From CANJJB01 sp964449295 (lineage in GTDB: Bacteria > Chlamydiota > Chlamydiia > Chlamydiales > Rhabdochlamydiaceae): a stretch of DNA of 14,728 nucleotides. How positions within the stretch are numbered: the first letter of the stretch is position 1; each line of letters starts with the position of its first letter. Where the stretch lies: contig CAYUZN010000042.1 in the NCBI GenBank assembly GCA_964449295.1, positions 1-14,728 of the forward strand. The letters are read 5' to 3'. Below the pieces are notes generated by a model. It was given only the letters and a program-made list of their open reading frames with translations. It was not told where the DNA came from and did not search any database. Below are positions 1 through 6,148 of this stretch, piece by piece. The translations under genes and the position numbers were made by a program.

Positions 1-53
1 CCCGACCCACTGCTCCCAAAGCAGTTGCGCTAGCCAAACTGCGCTATGCTCCG
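1..53 (-). tRNA. tRNA-Pro(UGG), 3' part cut off by the window edge
   Basis: Read on the minus strand, the segment begins with a 7-nt acceptor strand CGGAGCA, then TA at positions 8-9, a D arm with stem GCGC/GCGC and a GG-containing loop, and an anticodon arm ACTGC/GCAGT closing the 7-nt loop TTTGGGA. The anticodon at positions 34-36 is TGG, which reads proline CCN codons. The C1 start, the GCGC D stem and the GGGTCGGG after the anticodon arm match bacterial tRNA-Pro(UGG). The T arm, the 3' acceptor strand and the CCA end lie beyond base 1, so the molecule cannot be fully folded here. It is divergent from pgi. Confidence 0.93.
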
Positions 54-63
54 AACGGGATTG

Positions 64-93
64 ATTCTAATAGTAAAAGCTCTTTTAAGACAA
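64..93 (-). promoter_or_regulatory. probable sigma-66/70-type promoter of tRNA-Pro
   Basis: On the minus strand there is a -35-like TTGTCT (plus 88-93), an 18-bp spacer and a -10-like TAGAAT (plus 64-69). The -10 box ends 10 bases before the first tRNA base at 53, the right distance for a tRNA promoter. The match is to general bacterial consensus only. Confidence 0.45.
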
Positions 94-117
94 TTATAAA
101 TGTGATATGTGTAGTAA

Positions 118-1677
118 ATGATGATATTTTCAAAGTTTTCTTCCTATTTAAAGCTTCAAAAACTTGCTGAGAAAAAAATCGATCTGACAGATCTTCTCAC
201 GCCTGAGCGTGTTCATTCTTATACTGCTCAGGCACTGGGTCTTAAATTGTTTTTTGCAACTGAAAGAGTCTCAGATGACATTTTAAAAGCCCTTTTTGAT
301 CTTTCACAGGAAGCTAAGGTCCATCAGAAAATGACAGCTATGCAATCAGGAAAAGTCGTCAATTTCATTGAAGGATTTCCCTCAGAAAATAGGCCAGCTC
401 TTCATACAGCTATGCGAGATGTTTTTGATCATCCTCGAAAAGAGCCTGAAGCTCAAAAAGCGGCCTCATTAGCCCTTCAAGAGATTGAAAAATTAAAGAA
501 ATTTCTACCTACTATAGATCACTTCACAACACTGGTACAGATTGGAATAGGGGGATCTTCACTCGGGCCTGAAGCTATTTGCACGAGTTTGACGGCTTAT
601 CATAGAGCGGGCAAAAAAGTTTTTTTTGTTTCCAATGTCGATCCCGATGATCTCTATTCAACTTTGAAAGATCTTGATTTATCTCAAACAGGGATCATCA
701 TTGTGTCAAAATCAGGCTCAACTCTAGAGACTCTGACCAATGAAACGTTTGCAAGAGATCTCTTTATCAAGGCAGGTCTTAAGCCTGAAAAACACTTCAT
801 TTCAGTGACTGGTAAGGGAAGTCCTATGGATAATCCTGCCAGCTATTTAGCTTCATTTTATATGTGGGATTATATCGGTGGCAGATATTCCGTCACCTCG
901 ATGGTAGGAGGAGTTGCGCTCTCTTTTCTTGTTGGGATAGACAAGTTTTTAGAATTTTTGAAAGGTGCTCATGCGATGGATGTGCATGCTCTCACACCTG
1001 ATCCTCAAAAAAACTTACCTCTTCTGTCAGCTCTTTTAGGGATTTGGAATCGCAATTTTTTACAGTATCCGACGGTTGCTATTATTCCTTACTCTCAAGC
1101 CTTGAAACGGCTGCCAGCACATCTTCAGCAGCTTGATATGGAATCAAATGGCAAGAGAATTGACAAAGAAGGAAAAGCGGTTGATTTTGAGACAGGGCCT
1201 ATCATTTGGGGAGAGCCAGGGACAAATGGGCAGCACTCATTTTTTCAGCTCATTCACCAAGGCACGACAACAGTGCCTTTAGAAATTATCGGGTTTAAAC
1301 ACTCACAATATAACCAAGATATCACTGTTCATGAAACATCTTGCCAAGAAAAACTTCTCTCCAATCTTATTGCGCAATCAATTGCCCTTGCTCAAGGGAA
1401 AAAAAGCGATAATCCTAATCAGTTTTTTCCAGGTAATAAGCCAAATCGCATTCTGCTTGCAGAGCGCCTTGATCCTCACACGATGGGGCTTATTTTATCT
1501 TACTATGAACACAAAGTGGCTTTCCAAGGGTTTATTTGGAATATCAATTCATTCGATCAAGAAGGCGTTCAGCTCGGCAAAGTTTTAGCCCTTAAAATGA
1601 TGACCCAGTTTGCAGGCAAAGAGGGCGCTCCAAAGGAGAACTACCCTCTTGGCAAAGCTTATCTTGAAATGCTCTAA
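118..1677 (+). CDS. pgi: glucose-6-phosphate isomerase
   Basis: Pgi interconverts glucose-6-phosphate and fructose-6-phosphate in cytoplasmic glycolysis and gluconeogenesis. The 519-aa product has the family length of bacterial PGI of the chlamydial type. Visible motifs: IGIGGSSLGPEA in the first SIS domain; the sugar-phosphate binding SKSGSTLETL stretch; DYIGGRYSVTS from about residue 251 (PGI signature); GEPGTNGQHSFFQLIHQGT from about residue 365; and FDQEGVQLGK at 479-488, whose terminal Lys488 is the conserved signature-2 lysine. The start is uncertain by one codon, because the protein begins Met-Met and neither ATG has a clear Shine-Dalgarno. The gene is complete. Its stop TAA at 1675-1677 abuts the stop of convergent gene A with no gap. 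Its last 26 codons are repeated, diverged, at 3034-3122. Confidence 0.97.
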   Translation: MMIFSKFSSYLKLQKLAEKKIDLTDLLTPERVHSYTAQALGLKLFFATERVSDDILKALFDLSQEAKVHQKMTAMQSGKVVNFIEGFPSENRPALHTAMRDVFDHPRKEPEAQKAASLALQEIEKLKKFLPTIDHFTTLVQIGIGGSSLGPEAICTSLTAYHRAGKKVFFVSNVDPDDLYSTLKDLDLSQTGIIIVSKSGSTLETLTNETFARDLFIKAGLKPEKHFISVTGKGSPMDNPASYLASFYMWDYIGGRYSVTSMVGGVALSFLVGIDKFLEFLKGAHAMDVHALTPDPQKNLPLLSALLGIWNRNFLQYPTVAIIPYSQALKRLPAHLQQLDMESNGKRIDKEGKAVDFETGPIIWGEPGTNGQHSFFQLIHQGTTTVPLEIIGFKHSQYNQDITVHETSCQEKLLSNLIAQSIALAQGKKSDNPNQFFPGNKPNRILLAERLDPHTMGLILSYYEHKVAFQGFIWNINSFDQEGVQLGKVLALKMMTQFAGKEGAPKENYPLGKAYLEML

Positions 1678-2604
1678 TTAAGCTTCTTTTGGCTCTTTGG
1701 ATTTTGTAGCGTACTTATATAAAAAACCTGAGACATTTTTTTCTATTTGATTGATTAGATTAAAACCAAATATCTCATCAAGTGCATAAGCTGAAGCTAC
1801 ATTTTCCAAGGAAACGCGATCTTTTAACACTCTTAAAGAAGAGATCAGTGATTCTTTATGGCAACCCTGTTTTAATACATTAAAACAGTGAGATGTTATG
1901 GCTTGCACGCTTTTCAAAGATCCAAAATCTAAACAAGAGACTTTTCCTTGATATTTATCAAAGAAGTTATACAGAAATGCTCCTTTCGCTAAAGTTTCTA
2001 TTGCCCATTTGTTTGTACGTTGAAATGTATTTATTTCATCTTCGGTTTCATCTTTTGGGAATAGATTAGATAAGAGCAAGAAAGTTGTTGTTGTCAGATA
2101 GGCTAAAGCTCGTGGCTTATTTTCTTTTAAATCGATTAAGGCTTTAAAGATATTTCCAATCTGGATAACTAATCCCGTTCTTTCTGCCAGCCAGAAAATA
2201 GGCTTAGAGGGGTCTTTTGTATCTAACGTTTTATATACGGGTTTTTCTATTCCTGTATACACGATTGACCTTATACGACCACAAGATTCACGAATTCTAT
2301 CTGTAATAGTACTAGAACCTCCATATGTACCAATAAAATCAGTCACACTTGTCTCTCTATAGAATAGATTGTAAAGTGCAAAACGTGCGACATTGGCAGC
2401 GATGACAGTATATAAAATATAAGAAACGGGTCTAGGTACAATGCGTGAAATTTGGACTAACTGCGAAGAAGCGTGCATAATAGCAAACGGACTGTTAAGG
2501 CATGTCTCATTCTTTTGTGTAGAGCAGTGATCTTTAGAATAGGTAGCAATTCCTTGAAAAAAACTTGCAATCGTGTTCATGCCTAAGATAGCCGATGTGG
2601 TCAT
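1678..2604 (-). CDS. paralog A of an unrecognised three-member family, possible membrane-associated protein
   Basis: I do not recognise this 308-aa protein, and no function is claimed. It is clearly a paralog of genes B (3119-4000) and C (4081-4845). Two blocks are shared with B almost residue for residue: SYILYTVIAANVARF near residues 61-75, a hydrophobic helix long enough to enter a membrane, and WLAERTGLVIQIGNIFKA with the following LKENK..ALAYLTT, near 138-172. A third shared motif is I(T/A)SHCFN in the C-terminal third. There is no signal peptide. The start ATG is preceded by AAAAAGGAATTATTATG, a slightly weaker version of the ribosome site of B and C. The region upstream is a decayed recF 3' end, so A sits downstream of a recF copy just as C does. 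Its stop abuts the pgi stop. A secreted effector or inclusion-membrane protein is possible in a chlamydia, but nothing in the sequence proves it. Confidence 0.8.
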   Translation of the reverse strand: MTTSAILGMNTIASFFQGIATYSKDHCSTQKNETCLNSPFAIMHASSQLVQISRIVPRPVSYILYTVIAANVARFALYNLFYRETSVTDFIGTYGGSSTITDRIRESCGRIRSIVYTGIEKPVYKTLDTKDPSKPIFWLAERTGLVIQIGNIFKALIDLKENKPRALAYLTTTTFLLLSNLFPKDETEDEINTFQRTNKWAIETLAKGAFLYNFFDKYQGKVSCLDFGSLKSVQAITSHCFNVLKQGCHKESLISSLRVLKDRVSLENVASAYALDEIFGFNLINQIEKNVSGFLYKYATKSKEPKEA

Positions 2605-2660
2605 AATAATTCCTTTTTAATGCAGGGAGTTTTAATATATTAAATATTTTTAGTCAATTA

Positions 2661-3030
2661 TTAAAGAAAATTTGAAAAAGAGAGGGTAGGAGCTTGCGTG
2701 ATGTCTCCTTTGTTAACTTTAAGGGAAAAATAGGCGTTATTAGGGGTGGGGCCTGGTGAGGTGATAAAGACTTGGCCAAAGTGGGAGAGGCGGGAGAGTA
2801 AGAGTTGATTGCGGGTGGCATCGAGATGAAGGCCGAAGTCATCAATGCTGAGAAGTGGGGGTGTGGAATTGATCTCATGAAAGTGGGTCCATTCGCTTAA
2901 GCGAAGAGCCATGACAGCGCACCTTTTTTGCCCCTGGCTAGAGAAGATCTTGCTATCTTCGCACTTGATGTGAATGAGCATGTAATCTCGGTGAGGGCCT
3001 ATTAAAGTGTGAGTCCTAAAGAGAGTTCTT
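2661..3030 (-). pseudogene. recF C-terminal fragment from tandem duplication
   Basis: This is a truncated duplicate of the C-terminal third of RecF. From Met at 2981 to the stop at 2661 it encodes 106 residues, matching intact RecF at 86 of 106 by hand alignment. The ABC-type signature region SSQGQKRCAV and the Walker B region LLSIDDFGLHLDATR are kept. Upstream of 2981 the homology goes on to about 3030 (E-L-S-L-G-L-T), but a 2-base insertion near 3008-3012 shifts the frame and brings in TAA TAG, and the second Asp of the G-P-H-R-D-D motif reads Tyr. The Walker A N-terminal half is absent. Homology to the recF 3' flank extends to about 2648. No Shine-Dalgarno precedes the internal ATG. It is most simply a dead remnant, though the open frame is well preserved. 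Confidence 0.88.
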
Positions 3031-3033
3031 GAG

Positions 3034-3122
3034 GAATGATGACCCAGTTTGCAGGCAAAGAGGGAGCTTCAGCTGAGAACTACCCTCTTGGCAAAGCTTA
3101 TCTCGACATGTTTTATAATTAA
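3034..3122 (+). pseudogene. pgi 3'-terminal fragment
   Basis: ATG ATG at 3036 opens 28 codons reading M-M-T-Q-F-A-G-K-E-G-A, then N-Y-P-L-G-K-A-Y-L-D-M, ending at TAA 3120-3122. It corresponds to the last 26 residues of Pgi (M-M-T-Q-F-A-G-K-E-G-A ... A-Y-L-E-M-L), with a few substitutions and a 2-base insertion that adds residues before the stop. It lacks every catalytic segment. It overlaps the stop of gene B (3119-3121) much as intact pgi abuts gene A, so the gene border was copied along with the gene end. Confidence 0.9.
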
Positions 3123-4000
3123 TCTTCTTCGAAGTTCCTATTTCTTGTTGTAGCCCAATCCCATGCAGATAAAATATGATCTTTGAATAAATCGCCGTTA
3201 AATATGCGATATATTTCATAAAAAGACGCTAAACTTTGCAAAGAAGCAACTTTTTTTAAAGTGCTGAGATTACAATTCATTTTTAAAGAATTAAAACAGT
3301 GAGATGCGATATTTCTAATATTTGCAAAATGTGCTAGATCAAAACTAACTAATTTTTCCTCATGTTGTCTAAGGCAGCCAGAAGCTATGATACCTCTGGT
3401 TATTAATTTTAGAACATAAGGTGTTTCTTCGTTGTCATAGTTGGTAACCGCTGTCGTTAGATAAGCTAAGGCCCAGAGCTTATTTTCTTTTAAATTGCTG
3501 AAGGCGTTAAAAATATTTCCAATTCTGATGGCTAAACTTGTTCTTTCTGCCATCCAAAAAATATAAGGAATAGGGAACCAGGCTTTGTTGTTAGAGGAAG
3601 ATTTATTTGGAGTTTTAAGGATCTCTTGGTATGAGGGGTACCAATAGGATCTACTGGAGCATCCAGACACATTGGATCTTGCTTCCTTAAGGTATTTATA
3701 CAAGCTTTCTCTAAGGCTGTCTTGGGGAGAACAAACGTAGAGTTTCTCCCAATTTATATTAAAAAATCCATGGTGAAGAACAAAACGTGTGACATTAGCA
3801 GCAATTAGAGTATATAAAATATAGGAAATAGGTTTAAAAGATACACTTTTTGAAAATTTGTGTAACTGCAAACAGGCATGCATGACAGCAAGTGGATTTC
3901 TGATACACTCCATATCACCCCTACTTACAGAGCTGAGATCTTTCGTATACTGAACGACTCCTCCAAGAAAACTATTTGCACCAGCACAAGATATAGACAT
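3119..4000 (-). CDS. paralog B of the unrecognised three-member family
   Basis: This 293-aa protein has no recognised function. It is the closest relative of A. Shared blocks are NPLAVMHA near residues 35-42 (NSPFAIMHA in A), PISYILYTLIAANVTRF near 57-73, WMAERTSLAIRIGNIFNA with LKENK..ALAYLTT near 149-183, and IASHCFN towards the C-terminus. The blocks between these, especially residues 80-145, differ completely in sequence and length, a pattern of conserved core helices with fast-changing loops. The central YILYTLIAANV segment is the best membrane-helix candidate. The start is well supported: AAAAAGGAGTTAGTATG puts AAGGAG 5 bases before ATG. B lies 80 bp downstream of C on the same strand and may be co-transcribed with it. 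Its 3' end overlaps the pgi remnant. Confidence 0.8.
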   Translation of the reverse strand: MSISCAGANSFLGGVVQYTKDLSSVSRGDMECIRNPLAVMHACLQLHKFSKSVSFKPISYILYTLIAANVTRFVLHHGFFNINWEKLYVCSPQDSLRESLYKYLKEARSNVSGCSSRSYWYPSYQEILKTPNKSSSNNKAWFPIPYIFWMAERTSLAIRIGNIFNAFSNLKENKLWALAYLTTAVTNYDNEETPYVLKLITRGIIASGCLRQHEEKLVSFDLAHFANIRNIASHCFNSLKMNCNLSTLKKVASLQSLASFYEIYRIFNGDLFKDHILSAWDWATTRNRNFEED

Positions 4001-4014
4001 ACTAACTCCTTTTT
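4001..4014 (-). promoter_or_regulatory. strong ribosome binding site of gene B, shared with gene C
   Basis: On the minus strand, AAAAAGGAGTTAGTATG places AAGGAG 5 bases before the ATG. Gene C has the identical stretch (plus 4846-4859), and gene A a two-base variant. Most other genes here lack so clear a Shine-Dalgarno, so the element appears to be inherited with the paralog family. Confidence 0.75.
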
Positions 4015-4080
4015 AGACTAAACTATTTTAGTTTATGGTAAAATTTTTTTAAAAATGATGGCGTTAATCAAGAGCTGTAA

Positions 4081-4845
4081 TTAATAATCGCCATCTTTAC
4101 TAATCCCACGCATTTTCACTGTTTCATAAGTCGTGCTTAGAGCCTCCATAGCCTTCATAGAGCAGAGCTTTTGAAATGCCACCTGAAAGATTTTTCTAAG
4201 ACCCATTGAATAAATGCCAGAGAGACCTGTTGAATAAATGTTAACTATGCTAGCTGCGTAAGTTTGATAGATGGAAGCGATTTGCGCGCATCTTCCTAAA
4301 TGATCTATAAAGGTATAGTCTCCATCCTCTCGGAAAAATAAAATTTCGATTGTTATCAGATGCGCTAGGGCTCTTGCTTTATTTTGTCCTAAATCAAGGA
4401 CTCCTTTAAGAATATTGGCAGCAAATACTGCGACAGATGTCTTGTCTTGAATAACATAAAGACCTTTCACAAGGAAGCGACTATCATCAACCGGCCTATT
4501 TTGATTGTGCTTAACATCTGGGTCAATCCAACTTCTTAAGGTGTTCATTAAATCCGGTATCGTTCCGTTATCATCCCACTTGCCCGAATAAGTGATTTTG
4601 TCAATTGCTAACACGGCGACATTGACTCCAATTAAGGTATAAGCAATGGATCTTGCTACTGTTATCCCTAATGAACAAAAAGCTCGTTGCATTTTAAATA
4701 AAGTCCAAGAAAGGTAAGTGACATCCATAGCAGAATAATAACTATGATGTTTTGAAATTAATTGACCTGTATACCCACCTTTTACTCCCTCTAAGATGTC
4801 AAGAAAAGGGATATCGTTAAAAACTGAACCACAAGCTGTTGTCAT
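4081..4845 (-). CDS. paralog C, the most diverged member of the three-gene family
   Basis: This 254-aa protein is not recognised, and no function is claimed. Kinship with A and B rests on ARSIAYTLIGVNVAVLAI near residues 64-81 (SYILYT(V/L)IAANV in A and B) and on DKTSVAVFAANILKGVLDLGQNKARALAHLIT near 134-165, where ERT.L.I.IGNIF...LKENK..ALAYLTT stands in the others, plus position and ribosome site. C begins MTT like A. It lacks the SHCFN motif. The start has the same AAAAAGGAGTTAGTATG context as B. C lies 67 bp downstream of recF on the same strand with no obvious terminator between, so read-through from recF is possible. Its position next to recF matches the position of A next to the recF fragment. 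Confidence 0.78.
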   Translation of the reverse strand: MTTACGSVFNDIPFLDILEGVKGGYTGQLISKHHSYYSAMDVTYLSWTLFKMQRAFCSLGITVARSIAYTLIGVNVAVLAIDKITYSGKWDDNGTIPDLMNTLRSWIDPDVKHNQNRPVDDSRFLVKGLYVIQDKTSVAVFAANILKGVLDLGQNKARALAHLITIEILFFREDGDYTFIDHLGRCAQIASIYQTYAASIVNIYSTGLSGIYSMGLRKIFQVAFQKLCSMKAMEALSTTYETVKMRGISKDGDY

Positions 4846-4859
4846 ACTAACTCCTTTTT
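4846..4859 (-). promoter_or_regulatory. strong ribosome binding site of gene C
   Basis: The minus strand reads AAAAAGGAGTTAGTATG, with AAGGAG at plus 4851-4856, 5 bases from the ATG. It is identical to the site of gene B and fixes the start of C at 4845. Confidence 0.75.
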
Positions 4860-4912
4860 GAATGGAAATATTTTACTATAAGGAGGTGTTTTTAGTCCAT
4901 TTATTTGAGATA

Positions 4913-5983
4913 TTAAAGAAAATTTGAAAAAGAGTGATCTGACACTTGAGAGATCTCTCCTTTGTCAACTTTAAGAGAAAAATAGGCGTTATCATGGGCA
5001 GGGCCAGGGGAGGTGATAAAGACCTGTCCAAATTGAGAGAGGGAAGAGAGTAGGAGTTTGTTGCGGGTGGCATCGAGATGGAGGCCGAAGTCATCGATGC
5101 TGAGAAGGGGAGGAGCTGAATTAATCTCATGAAAATGGGCCCATTCACCTAGGCGCAGAGCAATGACGGCACATCTTTTTTGCCCTTGGCTAGAGAAAAT
5201 TTTGCTATCTTGGTGATTGATATGAATGAGCATATCGTCTCGGTGAGGACCTATTAAGGTGAGCCCTACGGAGAGTTCTTTGGGTCTTAATTTTTCATAG
5301 TTGTCAGTGAGAGAGGGGAGATAGGTGAGCTCAAGAGAGTCTTGATTGTGAGACATCCATTGCATTGCTTGGTTGGTAGGGTTTGTGAGTGTTGCAATGA
5401 GTTCAGAGCGTTTTTTATGAATATAGAGAGACGAACTGAGCAAGATAGCCTCCCAACTCTCAATGCCATCTAAGGCGTGTTGTTTGAGAAGGCAATTGCG
5501 TTGTTTGAGGGCTTTAGTATAGCGGTTGAGATGGTAGACATAGAGTGGATCGATTTGTCCGATGTGGATATCGAGGAATCGTCTACGTTCACGAGGAGAG
5601 CCTGTGATCAGCACGCTATCTTCTGGTGTGAGTAAAACAGTGGGAAGAAGGCCGAGAAGATTTGTGAAGTGTGGATAAGAGGTATTGTTGTAGTCCATTT
5701 TTTTGGTTGTGCCATCAAAAGAAAGGGATAAAGTTTGAGAAAGTCCATCTTTCATAAAGCTTGCTTGTAGATAGAAAAAAGATTCCCCTTGTGAGATGAG
5801 TTCAGAGAGGTGAGTTGTACGAAATGATCTTCCTGTGCTGAGAAGATAGATGGCTTCGAGGAGATTGGTTTTTCCTTGAGCGTTGTCTCCGTGGATGAAA
5901 TTGATCTCTGGGCTAAAGGTGACTTCTACTTCTTTGTAATTGCGAAAATTGTGCAGATAAAGAGAGACTAATTTGTCAGGCAT
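4913..5983 (-). CDS. recF: DNA replication and repair protein RecF
   Basis: RecF is an SMC/ABC-type ATPase that helps RecO and RecR load RecA at gaps in replicating DNA. The 356-aa product has the usual family length. Visible are the N-terminal LHNFRNY segment, Walker A GDNAQGKTN at residues 32-40 followed by LLEAIYLLSTGRSFRT, the GPHRDDM motif, the ABC signature region SSQGQKR, and Walker B LLSIDDFGLHLDATR. I chose ATG at 5983 (MPDKLVSLYL). An in-frame TTG four codons upstream lies in the neighbouring palindrome and would add only M-G-K. No good Shine-Dalgarno precedes the ATG; the bases there, ending ATTGGGTAAA, belong largely to the element at 5986-6148. The C-terminal third is duplicated as a fragment at 2661-3030. 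Confidence 0.96.
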   Translation of the reverse strand: MPDKLVSLYLHNFRNYKEVEVTFSPEINFIHGDNAQGKTNLLEAIYLLSTGRSFRTTHLSELISQGESFFYLQASFMKDGLSQTLSLSFDGTTKKMDYNNTSYPHFTNLLGLLPTVLLTPEDSVLITGSPRERRRFLDIHIGQIDPLYVYHLNRYTKALKQRNCLLKQHALDGIESWEAILLSSSLYIHKKRSELIATLTNPTNQAMQWMSHNQDSLELTYLPSLTDNYEKLRPKELSVGLTLIGPHRDDMLIHINHQDSKIFSSQGQKRCAVIALRLGEWAHFHEINSAPPLLSIDDFGLHLDATRNKLLLSSLSQFGQVFITSPGPAHDNAYFSLKVDKGEISQVSDHSFSNFL

Positions 5984-5985
5984 TT

Positions 5986-6148
5986 TACCCAATTAAACTG
6001 AAAATTTGGTTTTTCGACCGTGCCAAAACCTCTAGATTTGACGATCGTGAAGAGGGTAGTATTAATTCAATACAACCCTCTTCACGATCGTCAAATCTAG
6101 AGAATTTTCGCATAGGTCCAAAAGCCAAATTTTCAGTTTAATTGGGTA
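5986..6148. mobile_element. 163-bp palindromic element between dnaN and recF, probably MITE-like
   Basis: An outer stem pairs 5986-6014 with 6120-6148, 29 positions with one T/C difference that still allows G-U in RNA. An inner stem pairs 6030-6057 with 6075-6102, 28 of 28. After an A/A mismatch, 6059-6063 pairs with 6069-6073 around the 5-base loop AATTC. The 15- and 17-base segments between the stems also match in part (GACC, TGC, AAAA in the same order), so the whole unit is nearly one continuous palindrome. Both ends carry TA, as expected for insertion at TA with duplication (IS630/Tc1-mariner style), although TA is itself palindromic and so proves little. It has no coding capacity. It could also act as an RNA hairpin in the dnaN-recF transcript. 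A simple terminator is unlikely: the fold is far too long and has no terminal U-run. Confidence 0.8.

Larger units (their letters stand above)
1594..3030. repeat. tandem duplication, left copy: pgi 3' end, paralog A, recF 3' fragment
   Basis: This segment carries the last ~28 codons of pgi (1594-1680), paralog A, and a C-terminal recF copy (2648-3030). The same order and orientation recurs to the right as pgi fragment, paralogs B and C, and recF. By hand alignment the pgi ends differ at about 9 of 84 bases, and the recF tails match at 86 of 106 residues. This is an old, decaying duplication, not an assembly artefact. Confidence 0.8.
3033..5280. repeat. tandem duplication, right copy: pgi 3' fragment, paralogs B and C, recF 3' part
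   Basis: This is the counterpart of 1594-3030. The junction is at about 3031-3035, where minus-strand recF homology (ending GAGAGTTCTT at about 3030) changes within a few bases to plus-strand pgi homology (from AATGATGACCCAG). No insertion-sequence ends are visible at the junction, and no microhomology longer than 1-3 bases is evident. This copy holds two paralogs where the left copy holds one, so a further duplication, or a loss in the left copy, must have followed. Confidence 0.75.

Noticed and set aside
3016..3219. 67-aa minus-strand open frame across the duplication junction
   Set aside because: It is out of frame with gene B and antisense to the pgi remnant, with no ribosome site; a chance frame.
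4019..4035. Small hairpin TAAACT/AGTTTA between genes C and B, considered as a terminator
   Set aside because: Only six mostly A-T pairs, and no U-run follows on the minus strand in the right place; too weak to call.
5670..5678. TGTGGATAA, a perfect DnaA box (reverse of TTATCCACA), near dnaN and recF
   Set aside because: It is a single copy within recF coding sequence, where it encodes ordinary RecF residues. No cluster of boxes, AT-rich unwinding region or dnaA gene is present, so there is no support for a replication origin.
5984..5992. TTG start extending RecF by M-G-K
   Set aside because: The TTG lies within the inserted palindrome. The ATG at 5983 gives a normal RecF N-terminus.
5986..6148. 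Palindrome as a simple rho-independent terminator for dnaN
   Set aside because: The stems total over 60 bp with a large internal loop and no U-run at the 3' side, and the dnaN stop lies inside it. An inserted foldback element explains it better.
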